Shown here one piece after another: positions 55,127 to 62,676 of a stretch of 64,000 bases of DNA. Source of the stretch: Pseudoalteromonas atlantica (GTDB lineage Bacteria > Pseudomonadota > Gammaproteobacteria > Enterobacterales > Alteromonadaceae); NCBI GenBank assembly GCA_007988745.1, contig BJUT01000009.1, positions 1-64,000 on the forward strand. The letters are read 5' to 3'. Below the pieces are notes generated by a model. The model was not told the origin of the DNA and did no database searches. It saw only the letters and a program-made list of their open reading frames with translations. How positions within the stretch are numbered: the first letter of the stretch is position 1; each line of letters opens with the position of its first letter. A program made the position numbers and the translations under genes.

Positions 55127-55783
55127 TTACAGCTGCGCAAAACTGTCTACATAATCACTTAAACTTTGCGTATCGACCGCTTTTAGCCCATGGGAGCTGC
55201 GCTGCACTAAGCCTTTTTCAACAAGTTCGGTAACTACGCGGCGATAAGCTCGCTCAGTGGTTGCAAAGCGCTCTGCTTCGGCGTTAACGGTTGGGTATGC
55301 GCGCAGTAGCGTTGGGTTATTGTTCTCGGCTCGTAGTAAGCAGTCTTTAGCTATGTTGTAGCTTAAAGGCAGCAGTAACTTATCTAAATTAATTTTTTGG
55401 TTTTCTTGAAACTTAGCCGCAATGGTTTGCGCGGTATATAAGCTCAGCTCTGGCTTTTCGAGTAGTAATGCTCGCCAGTGGCGAAGCTCTATTAAATTAT
55501 AGGTTACATCGCTAAAACAGGTGACCGTATAAATACATGGGTTATTGTTTAGTGCTTCTATTTCACCAATTAGGGTGTTGTTGCAATCTAATTGGCCTAA
55601 TAATAGGCGGCGTCCGTTACCTACATCATAACTAAATGAAATAGTACCGCTGCGCACCAGCACAAGTTTACTAAGTGGTTGATCTTGGTGGATCAGCACT
55701 TCTTTTTTTGATTGTTGATAGCTACTCCCTGCAAAAGTGAGTAATTGTTCAACAAGGTAACTAGAAAAATGGTATTGAAACAT
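55127..55783 (-). CDS. Crp/Fnr-family transcriptional regulator
   Basis: A 218-aa regulator with an N-terminal cyclic-nucleotide-binding fold (about 10-125) and a C-terminal winged helix (about 150-210). The beta-roll lacks the clear cAMP-contacting RxS of Crp and there is no Fnr Cys cluster, so the effector is unknown. YeiL-like regulators are the nearest family I recognise. An ATG at 55783 is preferred over a TTG one codon upstream. Confidence 0.82.
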   Translation of the reverse strand: MFQYHFSSYLVEQLLTFAGSSYQQSKKEVLIHQDQPLSKLVLVRSGTISFSYDVGNGRRLLLGQLDCNNTLIGEIEALNNNPCIYTVTCFSDVTYNLIELRHWRALLLEKPELSLYTAQTIAAKFQENQKINLDKLLLPLSYNIAKDCLLRAENNNPTLLRAYPTVNAEAERFATTERAYRRVVTELVEKGLVQRSSHGLKAVDTQSLSDYVDSFAQL

Positions 55784-56272
55784 CAATATGCTCTTCGGAC
55801 AATTGTCCTATTTATTACACCTTAATGACGATATTATTAAGGCTCTAAGAATTTACGCTAACTTGCTACTGTATTTAGCCTTGCTAAGTACGTAATACCT
55901 TCATTTCCCGTGCAATGATTTAGGAAGCTATTGGCTACAACCAATATACTTTTTAAGGTTTTTTAAGCAAGTTAGTTTTTTTATTTTATACCAATCTGCC
56001 TAATAATTAAGTGATCAATTTTAAGGCTAGGAAAGCGTGTTGATAGCTAGGCAAAAAATAGCTATTTAGTCGTTCTCGGCAATTGCTCCTGCATTGTTCT
56101 ACCTTCTGCATCCATGCAGTCGTAAATGAGCATTTTTTAACACAGGTAGCGACACGTTTAGCCCCGCAAAATGATTGAGTATTATTGCGCATTGGTATTA
56201 AACGTTGTAACACTGACAAGTGCCACACGTTAGCATTAGCGTAATGCTAACCTAAAGGGTAGGAGAGAACAA
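55784..56272. other. Intergenic region with interspersed repeat
   Basis: 489 bp. The left part holds the promoter of the Crp/Fnr gene. From 55988 to 56198 it is occupied by the ATACCAAT-ended repeat. The right end holds the AGGAGAG ribosome binding site of the next gene. The minus-strand ORF at 56007-56228 lies almost wholly inside the repeat and is judged spurious. Confidence 0.6.
55988..56198. repeat. 211-bp repeat with ATACCAAT/ATTGGTAT ends
   Basis: Perfect 8-bp terminal inverted repeats ATACCAAT (55988-55995) and ATTGGTAT (56191-56198) enclose a gene-less sequence with internal hairpins (for example CTGCATCCATGCAG). Size, ends and intergenic location suggest a small dispersed element of the kind common in Alteromonadales. 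Only one copy is in the window, so the repeat nature is partly inferred. Confidence 0.5.
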
Positions 56273-56503
56273 TTGAGTTGGGAATATTTAGGTTATATTG
56301 CATCAGCTTTCTTGGTTGCATCGTTAACAATGACCGATGTAGTAAAACTGCGTTGGTATAATATGTTTGGTTGTATTGTATTTACTATTTACGGTGTGGC
56401 TATTGGTGCAGTGCCTGTTGCGTTTACTAATGGCTTATTAGCGCTGGTAAATATGTACCATATTGTAAAGCTCTACCGGCAGCCTAAAGTCAAAGAAGCG
56501 TGA
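56273..56503 (+). CDS. YgjV-like small inner-membrane protein
   Basis: A 76-aa protein with two or three hydrophobic helices (about 4-22, 30-46, 48-66) resembling the YgjV family. The start is TTG preceded by AGGAGAG 7-8 nt upstream, which supports it. Function unknown. The terminator downstream is shared with the converging FlgO-like gene. Confidence 0.68.
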   Translation: MSWEYLGYIASAFLVASLTMTDVVKLRWYNMFGCIVFTIYGVAIGAVPVAFTNGLLALVNMYHIVKLYRQPKVKEA

Positions 56504-56518
56504 AGCTAAAAATTCAAA

Positions 56519-56548
56519 AAAAGGGTTAACATTTAAGTTAACCCTTTT
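56519..56548. terminator. Bidirectional terminator
   Basis: AAAAGGGTTAAC-ATTTAA-GTTAACCCTTTT with T and A runs on either side, between the YgjV-like and FlgO-like genes. Confidence 0.92.
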
Positions 56549-56553
56549 TTGTT

Positions 56554-57231
56554 TTAAAGCACCGCGTCTAAAACAATGCCATCAGTTCTACGAGTTGGAT
56601 AAAGTGACTCAACAACAAAGCTTGGGATAAATCCTTTAGCCGATGAGACCACTACTTTAGACTTTGCCCCAATAATACGAGCGTTAACTATTACACCACG
56701 ATTCGTGTAAGTTAGAGTGCCTGATAAAGTGTATTCAATATGTGGGTAACCTTTAATTTCTTTACCATTACGACTAAACGAGAAATCACCTAACGGGGTT
56801 ACATGCACAGCGCCTGTGTGTTTGTAATCAACTACCGATAAGCCAAACTCCTGCATTTCAGTAATAAAGCTTTCAGCCAAGTGATTACCAAATATATTTG
56901 TGGTTTGTAAATTGTCATCTAAGTTCACAAACGAAGTAATTGCAACAGGCGTCCCACTGTTGATGTAGTTCATATTTTCAATCAGCTTCATTGCTAATTG
57001 TTCTGTATAGTTACTTAATAATTTACTGCTGTTAATAGGGCGGTAGTTATTTTCTGGGAACTGCCAGTTATTTACGCGTGGCTGATGAACGTCTGTGTAA
57101 CGATTATGGCTATTGTGATGGCCAATATTATTATGCGAAGCGTGGCCGTTATAAACTGGGTGAGTAGAGCATGCACTAAGTGATAAAGTAAAAAGAGCCG
57201 ATAAAGTAAGAGATAGTTTTTTTGAAAACAT
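56554..57231 (-). CDS. FlgO-domain outer-membrane lipoprotein
   Basis: A 225-aa lipoprotein with lipobox LSAC at about residue 20, an Asn/His-rich linker (about 25-60) and a FlgO-like domain (about 65-225; TEQLAMKLIENMNYINSGTPVAI). CAGGAAG precedes the ATG at 57231; the longer frame from 57273 would spoil the signal peptide. No flagellar genes are near, so a flagellar role is doubtful. The His-rich linker could bind metal; that is speculation. Confidence 0.72.
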   Translation of the reverse strand: MFSKKLSLTLSALFTLSLSACSTHPVYNGHASHNNIGHHNSHNRYTDVHQPRVNNWQFPENNYRPINSSKLLSNYTEQLAMKLIENMNYINSGTPVAITSFVNLDDNLQTTNIFGNHLAESFITEMQEFGLSVVDYKHTGAVHVTPLGDFSFSRNGKEIKGYPHIEYTLSGTLTYTNRGVIVNARIIGAKSKVVVSSAKGFIPSFVVESLYPTRRTDGIVLDAVL

Positions 57232-57351
57232 GTTTTCTTCCTGAAACATAAGAGATTTTTTAAATTCCCTCACTTATCGACACACTTTTTAATTACTTTA
57301 GTAAATATCCATAATTACTTTGTTTATTTTTAAGTTTGTATGCTTTATAAG

Positions 57352-59007
57352 CTATTCTTTTTTAAAGCGTAATTCTCCAGCTACCCAACTCTGTAAAACC
57401 TGTGTTTTATAAATCTCATCGACAGGGACTTTAAAGTAGTCTTTGTCTATTAAAATAAAGTCTGCCCATTTTCCGTTTTCTAAGCTGCCTATTTTAAACT
57501 CTTGGTGCGCTGCATACGCGCCGCCGAGGGTAAACGCTCTTAAGGCTTGTTCGCGGCTTAGCACTTCGCTTGCGCGCCAGCCGTTCTCAGGCAGCATATT
57601 ATGATCCATACGGGTAATGGCTGAATACAAGCCATCAAAAGGGTTTGCCAGCTCTACAGGGTAGTCAGAGCCTGCTGCAATCACAGAGCCTTGCTTTAAA
57701 AATGTTTGCCATGCATATGCACCTTGTAATTGGTTATCGGTTAAGCGCTGCTGAGCCATATGCATATCTGAGGTGGCATGCACAGGCTGCATAGATGGAA
57801 TGATTTTAAGTGCTTTAAAACGTGGAATATCATCAGGGGTGACTATTTGCGCGTGTTCAATACGGTTACGCAGTAACATACCGCCTGTTTGCTTAAACAC
57901 GTTTTGATACGCGTCAAGTACCACTTTATTTGCCTTATCACCAATTGCATGGGTGTTGGCGCTAAAGCCATTTTTAAAGCTTAAAGTAAATAATTCTTCA
58001 AGCTTAGCTTGGGTTTCTAGCATTAGGCCGTGGTGGTTTTTTCTATCTGCGTAGTCATCAATTAGCGCAGCCCCGCGCGAGCCTAATGCGCCATCGGCAT
58101 ATACTTTTACACTGCGGATAGACATAAACGATGCAGCATCTTGATAGCGCCCTGCCTTAAGCATGTGCTTTAAATCAGGGCTAGCAGCACTTAGCATAGC
58201 GACAATTCTTAGTGGCAAATTACCTTGCTCGCTGCGCTCTTTGTAAACTTCCCAGGTGGTTTTATCAATACCGGCATCGTGAGTAGAGGTAATGCCTAAG
58301 CTTAATAAGTGCGCGCCTGCGGCATCTAGCGAGTCGCTTATAGCTTGTTTTGAAGGAGCGCTCATATGCTGGGTAATTAACGACTCGGCCTTATCAACAA
58401 AAATACCGGTTGGATTGCCAAATTCATCTTTAATAATCTCGCCGCCGTCAGGGGCTTGAGTGGCTGCGGTAATACCGGCCAGCTCTAAGGCTTTGCTGTT
58501 AACCCAAATTGCATGGCTGTCAACGCGCGAAAGTACCACTGGACGGTCATTGACTACTTTGTCTAAGTCTTTGGCGGTAGGAAAGCGCGTGTCGCTCCAC
58601 AGCTCTTGGTTCCAGCCTCGTCCTAATATCCAGCCTTGTTTATTTTTTGCAAATTGTTCTAGCTTTGTGGTTATTTCAGCGACCGATTTAGCGCCGCGTA
58701 CATCAAGTTGCGATAAGTTATCGCCAAGGCCAATTACATGCCCGTGAGCGTCAATCAACCCTGGCAGTAACGTATTACCTTTGGCATCAATAAGTGTGGC
58801 ATCAGGAAAAGTGTTTTTAAGCGTATCATCTCCAGTTTTAACAACTTTACCGTTTTTAATCACTAAAGTAGAAAACGTTTGTATACCACCTTGGTATAAG
58901 GGAGTGTAACCATTAGCGTTGTAAATGACCTGCGTTTGCGCAATCGCAGTGCTGCTTACAAATAAGCCGGCAAGCAGTAGTGGGTTAAATAATGTTTTGA
59001 GTTGCAT
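57352..59007 (-). CDS. Exported amidohydrolase (YtcJ-like)
   Basis: A 551-aa metal-dependent hydrolase with a signal peptide (about 1-23, ending AIA). The metal-binding GLIDAHGHVIGLG (about 77-89) and later HDAG and HAIGDKA motifs belong to the amidohydrolase-3/YtcJ group. It would act in the periplasm. The substrate is unknown. It is a single gene upstream of the FlgO-like gene on the same strand, 78 bp from its long frame. Confidence 0.85.
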   Translation of the reverse strand: MQLKTLFNPLLLAGLFVSSTAIAQTQVIYNANGYTPLYQGGIQTFSTLVIKNGKVVKTGDDTLKNTFPDATLIDAKGNTLLPGLIDAHGHVIGLGDNLSQLDVRGAKSVAEITTKLEQFAKNKQGWILGRGWNQELWSDTRFPTAKDLDKVVNDRPVVLSRVDSHAIWVNSKALELAGITAATQAPDGGEIIKDEFGNPTGIFVDKAESLITQHMSAPSKQAISDSLDAAGAHLLSLGITSTHDAGIDKTTWEVYKERSEQGNLPLRIVAMLSAASPDLKHMLKAGRYQDAASFMSIRSVKVYADGALGSRGAALIDDYADRKNHHGLMLETQAKLEELFTLSFKNGFSANTHAIGDKANKVVLDAYQNVFKQTGGMLLRNRIEHAQIVTPDDIPRFKALKIIPSMQPVHATSDMHMAQQRLTDNQLQGAYAWQTFLKQGSVIAAGSDYPVELANPFDGLYSAITRMDHNMLPENGWRASEVLSREQALRAFTLGGAYAAHQEFKIGSLENGKWADFILIDKDYFKVPVDEIYKTQVLQSWVAGELRFKKE

Positions 59008-59138
59008 AAGTTGGTTATTTTTTATTGTTAGTAAAATAACCCTAGCAAACTCACTTTTAGAATACCAATATGTTGAGGTAGATAGCTTAAAAGCGTAAGG
59101 GCTGTTAAAAATTTAGCGCTTACGCTTATAAAAAAGAG

Positions 59139-59375
59139 TTACTTACTGGCGTATATGCCATATTCCGAAAGGGTAAGTCTGCCGTCTTTATCTTTATCAT
59201 AACTTGAAAAACGCGACCAAAGGGCGGGATCAATGGCAGTTTCTGAACGGGTTAAAAAGCCATCGTGGTTACGGTCAAACTTTTCAAATTTATCGGCAAC
59301 TTCTGTACTTTGGCCAAGGCTTACATCGCTAAAAAGGCCCAGCGCAACAAGCGCTAAATAGCTTACGGTCTTCAT
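59139..59375 (-). CDS. Secreted EF-hand protein 4
   Basis: A 78-aa protein with signal peptide (about 1-21) and two EF-hand loops, DRNHDGFLTRSE and DKDKDGRLTLSE. Both have Asp at 1, 3 and 5, Gly at 6 and Glu at 12, so both should bind calcium. It follows EF-hand gene 3 by 8 bp. Role unknown; calcium binding in the periplasm or outside the cell is inferred. Confidence 0.82.
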   Translation of the reverse strand: MKTVSYLALVALGLFSDVSLGQSTEVADKFEKFDRNHDGFLTRSETAIDPALWSRFSSYDKDKDGRLTLSEYGIYASK

Positions 59376-59383
59376 ACTTATAC

Positions 59384-59620
59384 TCAGTAAAGGTTATTGG
59401 TTAAATAGTCTTTAAACTCAAGAAGCGAGATTTGTTTGTCTTGGTTTTTATCCCAGCGAGTAAAGGTGCTGAGTAGCTGAGGCTGTGGCTCTAATTCGTC
59501 TTCTGTTAAGAAGCCGCTTTTATTGGCATCAAGGTGATCAAAACGTTGTTTAACATCTAACGCAACAGCATTAAAGCTGATCATAGTAATAGCGATAACA
59601 CTAAAAAAAACACACTTCAT
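59384..59620 (-). CDS. Secreted EF-hand protein 3
   Basis: A 78-aa protein with signal peptide (about 1-20, ending AVA) and loops DANKSGFLTEDE and DKNQDKQISLLE. The second loop has Lys in place of Gly at position 6. AAGGAAAACC precedes the ATG at 59620, preferred over an in-frame ATG 54 bp upstream. It forms a pair with EF-hand gene 4. Confidence 0.8.
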   Translation of the reverse strand: MKCVFFSVIAITMISFNAVALDVKQRFDHLDANKSGFLTEDELEPQPQLLSTFTRWDKNQDKQISLLEFKDYLTNNLY

Positions 59621-59908
59621 GGTTTTCCTTCCAACATACAGTGTTTGTAGATTAATAAAAAAAGCACTTGCCATAATTTAACTTCCCAACATTAAATCCG
59701 TTTACACATTCCCTCAGGGATTATGGCAAATGCTTTTGAAACCTACCTTACTAGGTAAAAGCTTAAGTAAAACTTAATTAACTTCAGCTGTGGATAATAA
59801 ATCTATTTTAAGCAGCCCGTTTAGCGCTAACTGATTAAAATTTCTAGCCAGAGAAAAAGATTTAAATATCGTTACTATTGAGTTTGTTATTAAAGCGCTT
59901 AATCACAA

Positions 59909-60136
59909 TTAAGGTTTAAAATTTTGAAACTCTTCTTTAGAAATTTTCTTGTCTTGGTTTTCATCTAAATCGGCAAATTGCCTCATTACTTCTTTATCTT
60001 GTTTGGCTTCTGCAAGCGATACTGCTCCATCCATATCTTTGTCTAAATGAGCAAAGCGAATGTTGACAGAAGAGGCTAAAGCCGTGGCGCTAATGGCTAA
60101 AAACATTAATGTAAATGCTGCGATAAGTTGTTTCAT
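59909..60136 (-). CDS. Secreted EF-hand protein 2
   Basis: A 75-aa protein with signal peptide (about 1-21) and loops DKDMDGAVSLAE and DENQDKKISKEE. AAGGAAC lies 7 nt before the ATG at 60136; the ATG two codons earlier is too close to it. It follows EF-hand gene 1 closely and is probably in its operon. Confidence 0.8.
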   Translation of the reverse strand: MKQLIAAFTLMFLAISATALASSVNIRFAHLDKDMDGAVSLAEAKQDKEVMRQFADLDENQDKKISKEEFQNFKP

Positions 60137-60161
60137 AATCATGTTCCTTAATTAAATGAAT

Positions 60162-60395
60162 TTACTGAATAAACTTTTTGAATTCACTTAGCGACAACTG
60201 GCCATCTTGGTTAGTGTCTATTTGTGAAAAGTTTTCGTGTAGTACGGCATCTTCACCCGCTTCTGATTCGCTAAGTGTGCCGTTACTGTCTTTATCTAGC
60301 TCATTAAAAGTAGCTTGAACGTCCATAGCTATTGCATCTGTGCCCATAAACCCAAAAGCCAGCATGGGTAAAATTACTAAAAAGCGGTTGTTCAT
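60162..60395 (-). CDS. Secreted EF-hand protein 1
   Basis: A 77-aa protein with signal peptide (about 1-23, ending AIA) and loops DKDSNGTLSESE and DTNQDGQLSLSE, both complete. AAGGAAATTAA precedes the ATG. A sigma-54-type promoter lies 36-52 bp upstream of the ATG. It is the gene nearest to the divergent glrK operon and probably the first of a two-gene transcript. Confidence 0.83.
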   Translation of the reverse strand: MNNRFLVILPMLAFGFMGTDAIAMDVQATFNELDKDSNGTLSESEAGEDAVLHENFSQIDTNQDGQLSLSEFKKFIQ

Positions 60396-60430
60396 TTAAT
60401 TTCCTTATTGATTAAAGTTGCACTCACTAT

Positions 60431-60447
60431 TACAAAAATAGTGCCAA
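60431..60447 (-). promoter_or_regulatory. Sigma-54-type promoter for EF-hand gene 1
   Basis: On the minus strand TTGGCAC-TATTT-TTGTA matches the consensus TTGGCAC-N5-TTGCA with one mismatch (GT for GC at -12) and correct GG-N10 spacing. Transcription would start about 25 nt before the ATG at 60395. Confidence 0.65.
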
Positions 60448-60518
60448 TTTAAATAGGTGTTTAAAATCAATGGTTTATAATATTTTTGTGGCGTTGGTCG
60501 GAATTTTTTACTTAAATG

Positions 60519-60536
60519 TGTGTTATTTTTGCAACA
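60519..60536. promoter_or_regulatory. Candidate GlrR upstream site 1
   Basis: TGTG-N10-AACA with right half GCAACA, similar to the E. coli GlrR pattern TGTC-N10-GACA. It lies about 75-90 bp upstream of the sigma-54 promoter. Confidence 0.45.
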
Positions 60537-60583
60537 GGCGGTACGTGCTATTAGTCGTTAATAGAGTTATCAATAGCTTAGTG

Positions 60584-60601
60584 TGTTGCTAAATGGCAAC
60601 A
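60584..60601. promoter_or_regulatory. Candidate GlrR upstream site 2
   Basis: TGTTGC-N6-GCAACA, a perfect 6-bp inverted repeat and TGTT-N10-AACA in GlrR-type spacing. It lies about 140-155 bp upstream of the sigma-54 promoter and about 96 bp before glrK. Confidence 0.5.
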
Positions 60602-60696
60602 AGTGGATATATTGGGTTAAATATAGAAGTTGATTCAGCGAGAGTATAAGGTAAGTAACTAAAATAGGGCGCTTAAAATAATAAAAGGAAATGATA

Positions 60697-62151
60697 ATGC
60701 CTGTAACGTTGGCTAAAAAGTATCGTGCAATGCTTAATTGGCGGCCTAACTTAATAGGTCAGTTTATAATTAGTATGCTGCTGTCGTTACTGCCGCTTAG
60801 TTTAGTGGTTATTGTTTTTTTAAATGCGTTAAACAAACAGCTCGCTGTTACCCAGCTTATTGTCAGTAATAATTACCAAGTTACTAAGTCGTTTAATTTT
60901 TTAAAGCAAGAGCTTAATAGTCTAGAGCGGGCAACGCGACAAAACTGGGTGCTAAAAAGCGAGTCGCTCGACACGTTAATAAACGAAAAATGGCAATCCT
61001 CCTTACAAACAATCGACACGCTCAGCCAAGCCAGTGCCACACAGCAATACACTATGCAGTGGCGCCGCTTAGCAACAACATTGCGTAGTACTCATCAAGC
61101 TTTAATTGAAAATAACCAACAAGATGCTGCATTGTTTGTGCCTATTAGCGATTTAGTGGCTGAGCTTACTGTGTGGTTGCGCGATACGAATGCAGCGCAA
61201 ATACAAAACAACCAAAGTGAATTAAGTACTTTACAAAGCTCGTTTATTAACTGGTTAGTGGCACTTATTCCGCTTACTTTACTAGTGGGTGGAGGCTTTT
61301 TATGGCGCATAAGTAAACGTTTAAAAGGGCTTACGTCGGTAATAGATAAACTAGGGCAAGGCCACTGGCAGCAAAAAATTGCAGTGCAAGGCTCAAGTGA
61401 GCTGGTGGAATTAGGCGAAAAACTACAATGGGTGCAAGAGCAGTTACATATGCTTGAACAACAAAAAGATACCTTTTTACGCCATGTAACCCACGAGCTT
61501 AAAACGCCGTTGGCTTCAATGGTCGAGGGCACCGATTTACTTAGCGATGAAATAGTCGGCCCCATTACAAAAGAGCAGCAAGCTGTACTGGAGCTTATTA
61601 GCCAATCTATGGTGCGTCTGCGCACTATGATTGACAGCCTACTTAGTTATAACGCTATCAGAACCAGTAAAGACAGCGTTAGCGAAGTCGAATTTGGCAA
61701 TTTAATAAATAAAATAAACAGCCATTTTGAGCACCGCTTAACGGCTAAGCAGCAACGCTTAAATTGGCACAACAGCATAACAAAACAGCCACTTGCATTA
61801 CCCGCAGAGCTGATAGAAATGACCCTCATTCAGCTCATTTCTAATGCGTTAAAATTTTCAAATACAGGGCAAAGTGTTGATGTAACCTTAGCACTTGAGC
61901 AAAAGCTATTAATAATGCAAGTGCGCGACGAAGGCTGTGGTATTAAAGAGCAAGAAAAAACCCAGATATTCAGCGCATTTTACCAAGGCAAGCATAATAA
62001 AGATGTTACGCTGCAAGGCAGTGGCTTAGGTTTAACCATAGTAAAAGAGTCGGTTGAGCAGTTACAAGGCCAGCTTAGTGTTGAGCATAACCAGCCCCAA
62101 GGCTGCTTATTTACAATAAAAATACCTTTAACTAATCAAGGAGTTTTATAG
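60697..62151 (+). CDS. glrK: GlrK/QseE-type sensor histidine kinase
   Basis: A 484-aa kinase with membrane helices at about 20-43 and 185-205, a helical periplasmic domain between them, a HAMP region (about 206-258) and a HisKA domain with FLRHVTHELKTPLASM. The HATPase domain has LIQLISNALKFSN and GSGLGLTIVKE. It begins the kinase-lipoprotein-regulator operon that defines GlrK-QseG-GlrR. The second ATG (60697) has AAGGA at proper distance; 60691 is in frame but too close. It senses envelope conditions in E. coli; the signal here is unknown. Confidence 0.88.
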   Translation: MPVTLAKKYRAMLNWRPNLIGQFIISMLLSLLPLSLVVIVFLNALNKQLAVTQLIVSNNYQVTKSFNFLKQELNSLERATRQNWVLKSESLDTLINEKWQSSLQTIDTLSQASATQQYTMQWRRLATTLRSTHQALIENNQQDAALFVPISDLVAELTVWLRDTNAAQIQNNQSELSTLQSSFINWLVALIPLTLLVGGGFLWRISKRLKGLTSVIDKLGQGHWQQKIAVQGSSELVELGEKLQWVQEQLHMLEQQKDTFLRHVTHELKTPLASMVEGTDLLSDEIVGPITKEQQAVLELISQSMVRLRTMIDSLLSYNAIRTSKDSVSEVEFGNLINKINSHFEHRLTAKQQRLNWHNSITKQPLALPAELIEMTLIQLISNALKFSNTGQSVDVTLALEQKLLIMQVRDEGCGIKEQEKTQIFSAFYQGKHNKDVTLQGSGLGLTIVKESVEQLQGQLSVEHNQPQGCLFTIKIPLTNQGVL

Positions 62152-62152
62152 C

Positions 62153-62674
62153 ATGCGTACGCGTTTAATAGCTATTTTATGTGTGCTCAGTAGTACGGTT
62201 GTTTTAGCTGGGTGTGAAACAAATAACACACAAACAGCAGCAGTGTCGCAGGAGGTTGAGCCTGCAAAAAATGCGGTGCCAAATCCTAAAAAGCGCCCTA
62301 AAAGTGACCCCGTTTACCCCAGCGCAGAACGTGTTGTTGCATGGCATGCTAATCAATGTGGCGGTTTTAAAGTAAAGCCAAGCCTACATACTTATTTAGG
62401 TGAAAAAGAGCTAAAACGTTTTTTTAAATTCATGTGTGTTAACACCTCAAGTGCGCCAGAGGAGGTAATGACACGATTACAAAAACTCGATTTAGCCTAC
62501 TTTTGGCCTGAGCCAATAAAACAATATTTATGGCTTCAAAAGCAACATGTTACTCGGCAAATAAATGCCCTAAAAGAGCAGCAGGCGTTAAATGACAAAA
62601 TGCAGCAAACGTTATCGTCTTTAGCCACAATAGAGCAGCAGCTGTTACTACGCGAAGACACTAAGGAGCAGTAA
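62153..62674 (+). CDS. qseG: QseG-like outer-membrane lipoprotein
   Basis: A 173-aa lipoprotein with lipobox VLAGC (Cys20), a lysine/proline-rich segment (about 40-55) and a helical C-terminal part ending in Gln/Glu-rich helices. Its place between glrK and glrR, 1 bp after the glrK stop, is the position of qseG. In enterobacteria QseG helps the sensor kinase to be activated. Sequence alone gives modest support; position gives most of it. Confidence 0.72.
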   Translation: MRTRLIAILCVLSSTVVLAGCETNNTQTAAVSQEVEPAKNAVPNPKKRPKSDPVYPSAERVVAWHANQCGGFKVKPSLHTYLGEKELKRFFKFMCVNTSSAPEEVMTRLQKLDLAYFWPEPIKQYLWLQKQHVTRQINALKEQQALNDKMQQTLSSLATIEQQLLLREDTKEQ

Positions 62675-62676
62675 TT

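Noticed and set aside
56007..56228. 73-aa minus-strand ORF
   Set aside because: It is almost entirely inside the ATACCAAT-ended repeat, has no clear ribosome binding site and no recognisable domain.
60396..60690. glmY-like small RNA upstream of glrK
   Set aside because: In E. coli glmY lies here, but no GlmY-type stem-loop series with a terminator is visible; the recognisable sigma-54 promoter points away, toward the EF-hand genes.
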